Source of the DNA: Duganella sp. 1224
Lineage (GTDB): Bacteria; Pseudomonadota; Gammaproteobacteria; Burkholderiales; Burkholderiaceae_D
DNA: 64,000 nt
Assembly: GCF_013408245.1 (NCBI RefSeq)
Contig: NZ_JACBYS010000005.1
Span: forward strand, 186,001 to 250,000
Direction of reading: 5' to 3'
A program made the position numbers and the translations under genes. Positions 8,607-16,732 of the stretch are shown in pieces (within the stretch, counting starts at the first letter, position 1; every line of letters starts with the position of its first letter). The notes under the pieces are model-generated. The model saw only the letters and a list, made by a program, of their open reading frames with translations. It was not told where the DNA came from and searched no databases.

Positions 8607-11600
8607 TCAGGCGGCGCGTTGTTGGGCGAACTGCGCTAGCAGGCGCGCCTTGTCGCTGCGGTAGGTCGCCACGGCGGCGTCCTTCACGTGACCGTAGCCG
8701 CGCACTTTCTCCGGCAGCGCGGCCAGTTCGACCGCCGTCGCGTGGTTGTCCGCGTTCAGCGTGTCGATCAGCGTCGTGACCATCTCGCGGTACTCGGCGA
8801 TTAGCGCGCGCTCCATCTTGCGTTCTTCGGTGTAGCCGAAGATGTCGAACACGCCGCCGCGCAAGCCTTTGAACTTGGCCAGCAGCTTGAAGGCACTCCA
8901 CATCCACGAGCCAAATTCCGCCTTCACCAGGTGGCCCTTGGCGTCCTTCTTCGCCAGCAGCGGCGGCGCCAAATTGAATTTGACGCTGAATTTGCCTTCG
9001 AACTGCTGGCGCAGTTGTTCGACGAAGCGGCCGTCGGTGTACAGGCGCGCGACTTCGTATTCGTCCTTGTAGGCCATCAGCTTGTAGCAGGACTTGGCGA
9101 CTGCGGTGGACAGCTTGTTGCCCAGGCCTAGCGCGGTTTCCTTCGCGCGCACCTGCGCCACCAGCTGGGAGTACGCCTCCGCGTAGGCGGCGTTCTGGTA
9201 GGCGGTCAGCGATTCCATGCGCTTGGCGATGATGCTGTCCAGGCTTTGCGGCATCTGCAGCACGATGGGCTGCGCCGGCGTGGCGGTGCGCTCGACGCGC
9301 TTCAGGTCCACGGCGGCGCGGCGGCCCCACAGGAAGCTCTTCTTGTTCGAGGCGACGGCCACGCCGTTTAATTCAATCGCGCGCAGCAGGGATTCTTCTT
9401 TCAGCGGGATGCGGCCGCGCTGCCAGGCGTAGCCCAGCATGAACAGGTTGGCGGCGATCGAGTCGCCTATCAGCGCGGTGGCCAGTTTGGTGGCGTCGAT
9501 GAAGTCGGCGGCGCCTTCGCCCACCGATTCCTCGATCAGCGCGCGCACGCTGTCGGCCGGGTAGTCCCAGTCGGCGTTTTGCGCGAAGGTGCCGGGCGGC
9601 TGTTCGTGCAGGTTGACGATGGCCAGCGTGCGGCCCGGACGCATCTTGGAGACCGCGTCGGCGGCGCCGGCGGTCAGCATGTCGCAGCCCAGCACCACGT
9701 CGGCCTCGCCGGTGGCGATGCGCTGCGCGCGCAGGTGCGACGGCGTGCGGGCGATTTTCACGTGCGACGTGACCGAGCCGTTTTTCTGCGACATGCCGGT
9801 CATGTCCAGCACCGAGGCGCCTTTGCCTTCGATATGCGCGGCCATGCCCATCAGCGCGCCGACGGTGATTACCCCAGTGCCGCCGATGCCGTTGATCAGG
9901 ATGTTGTAGGGGTGGTCGCAGCCCGGCAGCGACGGCGACGGCAGTTCAGGCCAGCCATCGTCAGTCTGCGCCGCGCCGGCCTTGGATTTTTTCAGCGCGC
10001 CGCCTTCCACCGTCACGAAGCTTGGGCAGAAGCCCTTCACGCACGAGTAGTCCTTGTTGCAGGACGACTGGTCGATGGTGCGCTTGCGGCCAAACTCGGT
10101 TTCCTTAGGCAGGATGGAGACGCAGTTCGACTGGATGCCACAATCGCCGCAGCCTTCGCACACGGCTTCGTTGATGACCATGCGCTTGGCGATGTCCGGG
10201 TAAGCGCCGGTTCTGCGGCGGCGGCGCTTTTCGGCGGCGCAGGTCTGGTCGTAGATCAGCACCGACACGCCGGGCACCTCGCGCAGCTCGCGCTGCACCG
10301 CGTCCATGTCCTTGCGGTCGTGCAGGGAGACGAGGGCGGGCAGGGCGCCGCGGTCGGTGTAGCGCGACAGGTCTTCCGTCACCAGCGCGATGCGCTTGAC
10401 GCCTTCCGCCGCCATTTGCTGCGCGATCATCGGCACCGAGGTCTGGCCGTCCACCGGCTGGCCACCGGTCATGGCCACCGCGTCGTTGTAGAGGATCTTG
10501 TAGGTCATGTTGACCTTGGCCGCCACCGCCGCGCGAATCGCCAGGTAGCCGGAGTGGAAGTAGGTGCCGTCGCCCAGGTTCTGGAACACGTGCGGCACCT
10601 TGGAGAACGCGGCCTGGCCGATCCACGGCGCGCCTTCGCCGCCCATGTGCGTGGTCAGCTTGTTGTACTCGGGGTAGATCGACGTGGCCATCACGTGGCA
10701 GCCGATGCCGGCCAGCGCGAACGAGCCGTCCGGCACCTTGGTCGAGGTGTTGTGCGGGCACCCGGAGCAGTAGAAGGCCGGGCGGAACGGCGTGTTGATG
10801 GCCTTCTTCAGCACCGCATCCTTGGCGTCGAGGAAAGTCAGGCGCGCCTTGATCTGCTCCTGGATGTGGGTGTCGCTGATGTAGCGCGCCACGCGACTGG
10901 CGATCACGCGCGCCACTTGCGACACCGAGAAGTCGGCCTTCGGCGGCAGCAGCCATTCGCCGCGCGGCGCCACCCATTCGCCCTTGTCGTCGAATTTGCC
11001 GATCACGCGCGGGCGCACGTCGTCGCGCCAGTTGTACAGTTGTTCCTTCAGTTGGTACTCGACGAACTGGCGCTTTTCTTCCACCACCAGGATTTCATCG
11101 AGGCCCTGGGCGAACTCGCGCACGCTGTCCGGCTCCAGCGGCCATGGCATGGCCACCTTGAACAGGCGCAGGCCAACCTTGGCGGCCATCGCTTCATCGA
11201 TGCCCAGTTCTTCCAGCGCTTCCAGCACGTCCAGGTAGGATTTGCCGGAGGCGATGATGCCGAGTTTGGCGTCGGGCGAATCGATGGTGGTGTGATTCAG
11301 CTTGTTCTCGCGCGCGTAGGCCAGCGCGGCGTAGATTTTGTAGTCCTGCATCAGCGCTTCCTGATTGCGCGCCTGCTGGCCCAGCGGCACCGACGACAGG
11401 CGCGCATTCAGGCCGCCCGGCGGCATCACGAAGTCCTTCGGTATCCTGGTCTCGACGCGGAATGGATCGGCGTCGATGGAGGCGGACGATTCCACCGTGT
11501 CGGCCAGCGCCTTGAAGGCCACCGCGCAACCGGAGAAGCGCGACATGGCCCAGCCGTGGATGCCGAGGTCCAGGTATTCCTGCACATTGCAAGGGTAGAG

Positions 11601-12125
11601 CACCGGCACCATGCAGGCCGAGAAGATGTGGTCCGACTGGTGCGGCAGCGTGGACGAGTAGGCGCCGTGGTCGTCGCCGGCCACCAGCAGCACGCCGCCA
11701 TGTTTCGACGTGCCGGCGTGGTTCATGTGCTTGAAGACGTCGCCGCAGCGGTCCACGCCCGGCCCTTTGCCGTACCACATGGCGAACACGCCGTCATATT
11801 TCGACTCGCCGATCAGGTCCACCTGCTGCGAGCCCCAGACGGCGGTGGCCGCCAGGTCCTCGTTCACGCCCGGCACGAACTGCACGTTGTGCGCTTCCAG
11901 GTGCGGCTTGGCCTTCCACAGGTTTTCGTCCAGCCCGCCCAGCGGCGAGCCGCGGTAGCCCGAGATGAAGCCGGCGGTGTTGAGGCCGGCGGTCTTGTCG
12001 CGCACGTGCTGGATCATCGGCAGGCGCACCAGCGCCTGGATGCCGGACAGGAAGATTTTGCCGTTGGTGGACGTGTACTTGTCGTCGAGGCTCACGGACG
12101 TGAGCGAGCTGGTGCCGTCTGGCAT
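8607..12125 (-). CDS. Indolepyruvate:ferredoxin oxidoreductase, fused IorA-IorB type
   Basis: 1172 residues from the ATG at 12125, which has GGAGACACC just upstream; an in-frame start 23 codons earlier encodes an arginine-rich stretch unlike the family. Features in order: N-terminal pyrimidine-binding fold; CSGCPHN near 452; thiamine-diphosphate site with GDGTYFHSG near 520 and a following LYND; ferredoxin-type Cys motifs CEGCGDCGIQSNC near 650 and CNKDYSCVKGFCP near 690; and a C-terminal gamma-like domain starting GIGGTGVITVG near 745. The family oxidatively decarboxylates aryl- or branched-chain 2-oxo acids to acyl-CoA. The adjacent icmF suggests a branched-chain substrate here, but that is inference. 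Confidence 0.9.
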   Translation of the reverse strand: MPDGTSSLTSVSLDDKYTSTNGKIFLSGIQALVRLPMIQHVRDKTAGLNTAGFISGYRGSPLGGLDENLWKAKPHLEAHNVQFVPGVNEDLAATAVWGSQQVDLIGESKYDGVFAMWYGKGPGVDRCGDVFKHMNHAGTSKHGGVLLVAGDDHGAYSSTLPHQSDHIFSACMVPVLYPCNVQEYLDLGIHGWAMSRFSGCAVAFKALADTVESSASIDADPFRVETRIPKDFVMPPGGLNARLSSVPLGQQARNQEALMQDYKIYAALAYARENKLNHTTIDSPDAKLGIIASGKSYLDVLEALEELGIDEAMAAKVGLRLFKVAMPWPLEPDSVREFAQGLDEILVVEEKRQFVEYQLKEQLYNWRDDVRPRVIGKFDDKGEWVAPRGEWLLPPKADFSVSQVARVIASRVARYISDTHIQEQIKARLTFLDAKDAVLKKAINTPFRPAFYCSGCPHNTSTKVPDGSFALAGIGCHVMATSIYPEYNKLTTHMGGEGAPWIGQAAFSKVPHVFQNLGDGTYFHSGYLAIRAAVAAKVNMTYKILYNDAVAMTGGQPVDGQTSVPMIAQQMAAEGVKRIALVTEDLSRYTDRGALPALVSLHDRKDMDAVQRELREVPGVSVLIYDQTCAAEKRRRRRTGAYPDIAKRMVINEAVCEGCGDCGIQSNCVSILPKETEFGRKRTIDQSSCNKDYSCVKGFCPSFVTVEGGALKKSKAGAAQTDDGWPELPSPSLPGCDHPYNILINGIGGTGVITVGALMGMAAHIEGKGASVLDMTGMSQKNGSVTSHVKIARTPSHLRAQRIATGEADVVLGCDMLTAGAADAVSKMRPGRTLAIVNLHEQPPGTFAQNADWDYPADSVRALIEESVGEGAADFIDATKLATALIGDSIAANLFMLGYAWQRGRIPLKEESLLRAIELNGVAVASNKKSFLWGRRAAVDLKRVERTATPAQPIVLQMPQSLDSIIAKRMESLTAYQNAAYAEAYSQLVAQVRAKETALGLGNKLSTAVAKSCYKLMAYKDEYEVARLYTDGRFVEQLRQQFEGKFSVKFNLAPPLLAKKDAKGHLVKAEFGSWMWSAFKLLAKFKGLRGGVFDIFGYTEERKMERALIAEYREMVTTLIDTLNADNHATAVELAALPEKVRGYGHVKDAAVATYRSDKARLLAQFAQQRAA

Positions 12126-12243
12126 GGTGGTGTCTCCGTTTTTGGTATCAGATCGCGCTCGGACTGGAGGACGCCGGGTAGGCGGGCCAGGCACAAGCCG
12201 GCGTGCCGCATGGTTGGCGGCTTATTCCCAGTATGGGCGCGAG

Positions 12244-12259
12244 TTGACGTATACGGAAA
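12244..12259 (-). promoter_or_regulatory. Operator-like site upstream of the indolepyruvate oxidoreductase
   Basis: TTGACGTATACGGAAA matches the icmF-promoter site TTGACGTTAACGTAAA at 13 of 16 positions and has a perfect CGTATACG core. It lies about 120 bases upstream of the oxidoreductase ATG, within the 160-base gap after the LysR gene. The same gap also holds ATACC-N13-GGTAT, which could be a LysR-type site. Confidence 0.45.
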
Positions 12260-12285
12260 TACCGTTTGCCAATAGGGGTATAAGA

Positions 12286-13218
12286 TTAACTTATGGGTGT
12301 GGCACCCGGCCACCGGCCTTCCGCGCACAATTGTTCGCTGACCTGGCGCACCAGCCGGCGGATGGCGGCGGCGGCGTTGGTCAGTGGAATGTTGCGTGAA
12401 TGACACAGCACGACTGTGCGGGAAATTGACGGTTGGTCAATGCGTTGGGCACGCAAGCTGCCCCGTTGCAATTCGTCCAGCACCGGTGCGGACGGCAGCA
12501 AGGTGGCGCCCATGTCCGCCAGCAGAGCGGACTTGAGGATGGCGATGGAGTTGATCTCGATGACGTTGCCGACGCTGAGGCCGGCCTCGCGCGCCACCGC
12601 CTCGATGCGCGGCCGCACGCCGTGCTGCAGACCCGGCAGGATCAGCGTGGCGGCCAGCGCCTCGCGCAGCGTGAGTGATTGCTTACCTTGGGCGTAAGCC
12701 GCATCGGTGCGACAGATGAACTGCAACTCTTCTTCCACCAGCGGGGTGCTGGCGAACTGGCCCAGCTGGCCGTCGTCCAGCAGCACGGCCAGGTTGAGGC
12801 GGCCGGATTTGAGCTGATCGCCGAGGTTGCCGGTCAGTTCCTCGGTCAGCTGCAGCGTGATTTCCGGGTGCTGGGCGCGGGTGGCGGTCAGCAGCGGCAG
12901 CGCCAGCGCGCCGGAAATGCTGTGCGGCAGGCCCAGCGTGACGGCGCCGCTCGGGCGCTCGGCCGACTGTGCCACCGCCGAGCGGGCGTCCGCCACCTGC
13001 TTGAGGATGGCCTGGGCGTGCTCGTAGAACACCTTGCCGGCGTCGGTGGACAGCACGCCCTGGGCCGAGCGGTGCAACAACTGGACGCCCAGTTCCTCTT
13101 CCAATTGGCGCAATTGCTGGGTCAGCGCGGGCTGGGCGACGTGCAAAATCAGCGCGGCGCGCGACAACGATCCGTGGTCGACGATCGCAACAAAGTATCG
13201 CAGTTGGCGTAGTTCCAT
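12286..13218 (-). CDS. LysR-family transcriptional regulator
   Basis: 310 residues from ATG 13218 (MELRQLRYFVAIVDHGSLS). The winged helix-turn-helix covers residues 1-60 (AALILHVAQPALTQQLRQLE) and is followed by the substrate-binding-like effector domain. The N-terminus looks like the Nac/CysB-like LysR subgroup, which is only a resemblance. The ORF extends 24 codons upstream, but that stretch (polythreonine) is not LysR-like. It is co-directional with the oxidoreductase, 160 bases away, and may regulate it. The ribosome site is weak. Confidence 0.85.
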   Translation of the reverse strand: MELRQLRYFVAIVDHGSLSRAALILHVAQPALTQQLRQLEEELGVQLLHRSAQGVLSTDAGKVFYEHAQAILKQVADARSAVAQSAERPSGAVTLGLPHSISGALALPLLTATRAQHPEITLQLTEELTGNLGDQLKSGRLNLAVLLDDGQLGQFASTPLVEEELQFICRTDAAYAQGKQSLTLREALAATLILPGLQHGVRPRIEAVAREAGLSVGNVIEINSIAILKSALLADMGATLLPSAPVLDELQRGSLRAQRIDQPSISRTVVLCHSRNIPLTNAAAAIRRLVRQVSEQLCAEGRWPGATPIS

Positions 13219-13350
13219 ATCCAATAAGTAAGAGGGTTTTCCTTGCCTACAAGTAGTTGTAGTTGTAAATTTGATCCCGGTGGGAAACACATTTGTTATA
13301 CTGATTGCATTGCGGGTCGTCGTTCAGCCCCTATTTTGACGGGTATTTGC

Positions 13351-14574
13351 ATGTTAAAGAAAGTCGACTCCTCTCAGCTGAAAGTGGGCATGTACATCCA
13401 TGACCTGAGCTGCGACTGGATGACCCATCCGTTTGTACGCAACCGCTTCCTGATTTCCAGCCAGGACGAAATCCGCAAGATCCACAACGCCGGCATCCAC
13501 GATGTGGTGATCGACAGCGCCAAGGGGCTGGATGTACAGGATGCGCCCACGCTGGCCGAAGCGCAAGCGGCCACCGAGCGCGAAATCGTCGAAATCGTCG
13601 CCAAGGCGCCGGTGCAGACCAAGGTGTCGCTGGGCGAGGAGATGCAGCGCGCGGTGCAGATCCGCCACCAGGCGTCGACGCTGGTGCGCACCGTGATGCA
13701 GGACGCGCGGCTGGGCAAGGCCATCGAGCTGGACCAGGTGCAGCCGGTGGTGCAGAGCATCACCGAATCGATCCTGCGCAATCCCGGCGCGCTGGTCGGC
13801 CTGCTGCGCATCAAGACCAAGGACGACTACACCTTCCTGCATTCGGTCAGCGTGTGCACGCTGCTGGTGGCGTTCTGCCGCTCGCGCAACATGGCGGCCG
13901 ACATCACCCACCAGGCCGGCCTGGGCGGACTGCTGCACGACACCGGCAAGGCGCTGGTGCCGGACGCCATCCTCAACAAGCCGGGGCCGCTGACCGACGA
14001 GGAATTCGCCATCATCAAGAAACATCCGGAAGATGGCTACCGCATCCTGAAGCAGTCGCCGGAGATCGGCCCGATCCCGCTGGACATCACGCTGCACCAC
14101 CACGAGCGGCGCGACGGCAGCGGCTACCCGGGCAAGCAGGCCGACGACGGCATCAGCGAACTGGCGCAGATGGCCGCCATTGTCGACGTCTACGACGCCA
14201 TCACGGCCGACCGCTGCTACCACAAGGGCATGTCGGCGGCGGCGGCGCTGCGCAAGATTTATGAGTGGAGCAAGTTCCACTTCAACCCGCAGTACGCGCA
14301 GGAATTCATGCGCTGCGTCGGGATTTATCCGGTGGGCACCATGGTGCTGCTGGAATCGGGCCGCCTGGGCGTGGTGGTGGAGCCGCACGAGACCAATCTG
14401 CTGGCGCCCAAGGTCAACGTGTTCTTCCACACCAAGAAAAATGTCTACATCAAGCCGGAAACCGTCGACCTGTCGCGCGCGCTCGGCTTTGGCGGCGGCG
14501 ACAAGATCGTCGGCCACGAGTCGCCGGCCAAGTGGAATGTCGATCCGATGCGCTTCCTGACGGTGGCGGCCTAG
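13351..14574 (+). CDS. HD-GYP domain cyclic-di-GMP phosphodiesterase with DUF3391 N-terminus
   Basis: 407 residues from ATG 13351; the open frame runs 36 codons further upstream but without family similarity. Residues 1-85 form the DUF3391 domain common before HD-GYP modules. The HD-GYP core has H164 (FLHSVSVC), HDTGK at 196-200 and HERRDGSGYP at 251-260, so the metal ligands and the GYP signature are present and hydrolysis of c-di-GMP is expected. It converges with a diguanylate cyclase gene whose stop overlaps its own by four bases. No membrane segment or sensor domain is visible, so it is probably cytoplasmic. Confidence 0.92.
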   Translation: MLKKVDSSQLKVGMYIHDLSCDWMTHPFVRNRFLISSQDEIRKIHNAGIHDVVIDSAKGLDVQDAPTLAEAQAATEREIVEIVAKAPVQTKVSLGEEMQRAVQIRHQASTLVRTVMQDARLGKAIELDQVQPVVQSITESILRNPGALVGLLRIKTKDDYTFLHSVSVCTLLVAFCRSRNMAADITHQAGLGGLLHDTGKALVPDAILNKPGPLTDEEFAIIKKHPEDGYRILKQSPEIGPIPLDITLHHHERRDGSGYPGKQADDGISELAQMAAIVDVYDAITADRCYHKGMSAAAALRKIYEWSKFHFNPQYAQEFMRCVGIYPVGTMVLLESGRLGVVVEPHETNLLAPKVNVFFHTKKNVYIKPETVDLSRALGFGGGDKIVGHESPAKWNVDPMRFLTVAA

Positions 14575-15614
14575 AAGAATTCGGCGGTGTCGTTGGATTC
14601 GATGGTCTGCAGCAGGCCGCCGCTGACCAGTTCGTCGTAGTGGCACACCAGGTTGCGGCCGTGGCTCTTGGCGTAGTACAGCGCCTGGTCGGCGTGACCG
14701 AGGATGATCACCGGCGCCTCCAGTGCGCTGATGCTGACGAAGCCCACGCTCACCGTCACCTTGCCCACCTGCGGGAAATCGTGCGCGGCCACGTTCATGC
14801 GGAAGCGTTCGATGATTTTCTTGGCATCGTCCAGCGTGGCCGAGCGCAGCAGCACGACGAATTCCTCGCCGCCGAAGCGGAACACGCGGTCCTGCGCGCG
14901 GAATGACGAGGTCAGCAGGTTGGCGATCAGGATCAGCACCTCGTCGCCGTACAAGTGGCCGAAGCGGTCGTTGACGTGCTTGAAGTGGTCGACGTCGACC
15001 ACGGCCAGCCACTGCTTTTCCTCCTCGCGGTGGACGCGGCGCTCCGGCTCGCCCGGCAGCGTCAGCGCTTCATGTTCGGTGCTGGCGGCCAGCATCTTGG
15101 ACAGCTGGTCGTCGAAGGTCTTGCGGTTGAGCAGGCCGGTCAGCGAATCGCGTTCGCTGTAGTCCAGCAGGTTCTGGAAGTTGCGGTAGACGCTGACGAT
15201 GCCGCCGATGACGTGGATGGTTTCCTTGGTGTACGGCGTCGGGTTGACGATTTCCAGGCAGGTGTCGGCCTTGTCGCCCAGCCAGATGGGCAGCCACAGC
15301 GTGTGCTCGTCGGCCTCGTTGGCGATGTCGGCGCCCGACTCGTGGCGCGCGATGCATTGCGCCAGCGCCGGGTAGCGGTCGATCGGGTCGCCCGGGTGCT
15401 GCTGATCGGAGGTGTCGACCATGCGCGCCGCCTCGCCGGCGTGGATGATGGCGCGCGGACGGACAAACACCTTCCCCCTGACCGTGGCGAGCGTCAACAC
15501 ACGGACCTGGCTGGCGTGGGCAAGCTCCTGCACCGCCGAAATCACCGAGATGTCGAGCATCGTGTGATCGCGGTGACCGGTCATGTCCACCATGTGTTTC
15601 AGTAGGGAATCCAT
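14571..15614 (-). CDS. Diguanylate cyclase (GGDEF domain)
   Basis: 347 residues from ATG 15614, with GGAAAGG as ribosome site; an upstream in-frame ATG would add 15 residues. The N-terminal 150 residues form an unassigned, possibly GAF-like sensory region. The C-terminus is a GGDEF domain with signature GGEEF (248-252) and an inhibitory I-site RAQD (239-242) five residues before it, so it should be active and product-inhibited. It makes c-di-GMP, the substrate of the convergent HD-GYP enzyme. Confidence 0.92.
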   Translation of the reverse strand: MDSLLKHMVDMTGHRDHTMLDISVISAVQELAHASQVRVLTLATVRGKVFVRPRAIIHAGEAARMVDTSDQQHPGDPIDRYPALAQCIARHESGADIANEADEHTLWLPIWLGDKADTCLEIVNPTPYTKETIHVIGGIVSVYRNFQNLLDYSERDSLTGLLNRKTFDDQLSKMLAASTEHEALTLPGEPERRVHREEEKQWLAVVDVDHFKHVNDRFGHLYGDEVLILIANLLTSSFRAQDRVFRFGGEEFVVLLRSATLDDAKKIIERFRMNVAAHDFPQVGKVTVSVGFVSISALEAPVIILGHADQALYYAKSHGRNLVCHYDELVSGGLLQTIESNDTAEFF

Positions 15615-15750
15615 TTGCCTTTCCAAAAAACAGCTGATCAGGATAATAGCTTTTTGCAATCAAGGCAATTCTTGTTTGTGAAAAAAAACTTACATGAATG
15701 AAGAATGCGGTCTTTTTCCGACAGTCATCTGCATCATAGACTAAAAAAGA

Positions 15751-15762
15751 TTCCGTACGGAA
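15751..15762. promoter_or_regulatory. Palindrome upstream of the flp pilin gene
   Basis: TTCCGTACGGAA is a perfect 12-base palindrome in the 254-base gap between the divergent diguanylate cyclase and flp genes, about 107 bases before the flp ATG. It could be an operator for either gene. The rest of the gap is AT-richer than its surroundings, but I see no unambiguous -35/-10 pair. Confidence 0.4.
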
Positions 15763-15868
15763 AACTTGCGTAGCGTCAACTCTCTCGAAACTGGTCTCCG
15801 TATAGTGGAACGCAATGGCGCGGCACAGGGCGCCAGAGGTTCTTCATCAACCAAGCAAGGAGTACGAC

Positions 15869-16048
15869 ATGCACTCGCTGATTGCAGTTGCAAAGGAGTT
15901 TGCGCGGGACGAGGACGGTATCACGGCGATCGAGTACGGCCTGATCGCGGCGACCATGGTGGCCGCCGTGGTGGCCGCGTTCGGTTTGCTGACGCCGGCG
16001 CTGAGCGACGCGTTCAAGGCCATCGGTGACAAGATCAAGTCGCCGTAA
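15869..16048 (+). CDS. flp: Flp/Fap-type pilin
   Basis: A 59-residue type IVb prepilin. AAGGAG lies at the right distance from the ATG. The short leader ends in the Flp processing signature G-ITAIEYGLIAA, with the Glu at +5 and Tyr at +6, followed by a 20-residue hydrophobic helix. It is the major subunit of the Tad pilus, processed by the peptidase encoded next. An 18-codon upstream extension lacks a leader-like sequence and was rejected. Confidence 0.92.
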   Translation: MHSLIAVAKEFARDEDGITAIEYGLIAATMVAAVVAAFGLLTPALSDAFKAIGDKIKSP

Positions 16049-16064
16049 GCAGCAGGCTGTAGTG

Positions 16065-16095
16065 GGCTTTCCAGCCGCGGTCGGGCTGGAAAGCC
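16065..16095 (+). terminator. Strong hairpin between flp and the prepilin peptidase gene
   Basis: GGCTTTCCAGCC, a 7-base loop and GGCTGGAAAGCC give a perfect 12-bp stem 16 bases after the pilin stop, followed only by TTT. It is probably a partial terminator or 3'-end stabiliser that lets the pilin transcript exceed the assembly genes. Confidence 0.65.
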
Positions 16096-16113
16096 TTTCC
16101 GTGGAGAGAACTC

Positions 16114-16644
16114 ATGCTGAACGCGATGGAAATCATCCTGATCTGCCTGGTGGCGCAGGCGGCGCTGACCGACCTGGCCATGCGCAAGATCCCCAATGTG
16201 CTGGTGCTCAGCGGCCTGCTGCTGGCGCTGATCCTGCACCTGCTGAGCGGGCCGCCGTGGGCGCCGCTGACGCATTGGCTGACCGGCATCGTGGCCGGTT
16301 TTTTTTTATTCCTGCCGCTGTATCTGCTGCGCGGCATGGCCGCCGGCGACGTCAAGCTGATGGCCATGGTGGGCGGCTTCACCGGGCCGTGGCTGGCGCT
16401 GCAGATCGCCGTGCTGTCCTACCTGATCGGCGGCGTGATGGCGCTGCTGCTGCTGCTGGCCAGCGGCCGCTGGCGCGACAGTGCGCGCAACCTGTGGCAG
16501 ATCTGCAAGCCGACGCTGCTGCGCCTGCTTGGCGTGCCGCTGGTGCCGGTGCCGCTGGCGCCCACCGCCAGCGTCGGCGGCATTCCGTATGGCGTGGCGG
16601 TGGCGCTGGGCACGGCCGGCATGCTGGCCTGGCGCCATCACTGA
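16114..16644 (+). CDS. cpaA: Tad-type prepilin peptidase (A24 family)
   Basis: 176 residues, almost entirely membrane helices. The two aspartates of the A24 family are visible: Asp in TDLAMRKIPN (near residue 20) and Asp in AAGDVKLMAMVGG (near residue 74). The N-terminal methylase domain of PilD-type enzymes is absent, as in CpaA/TadV. It cleaves the Flp leader. GGAGAG precedes the start; an ATG four codons later is an alternative. Confidence 0.9.
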   Translation: MLNAMEIILICLVAQAALTDLAMRKIPNVLVLSGLLLALILHLLSGPPWAPLTHWLTGIVAGFFLFLPLYLLRGMAAGDVKLMAMVGGFTGPWLALQIAVLSYLIGGVMALLLLLASGRWRDSARNLWQICKPTLLRLLGVPLVPVPLAPTASVGGIPYGVAVALGTAGMLAWRHH

Positions 16645-16732
16645 TCAGATCTTGCTGCACGTCAAGGTCGGCAAGGTCATTGCTGGATAGACTTAATTCC
16701 AACCCCGAAATAATTGTCTCGCGGAGAACACG

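Noticed and set aside
9579..12275. 898-codon plus-strand ORF
   Set aside because: Antisense of the indolepyruvate oxidoreductase. Composition (His/Arg/Gly/Val) is typical of GC shadows and no domain is visible.
12126..12285. Nac-type (ATA-N9-TAT) nitrogen-control site before the indolepyruvate oxidoreductase
   Set aside because: I could not find a proper ATA-N9-TAT; only ATACC-N13-GGTAT is present.
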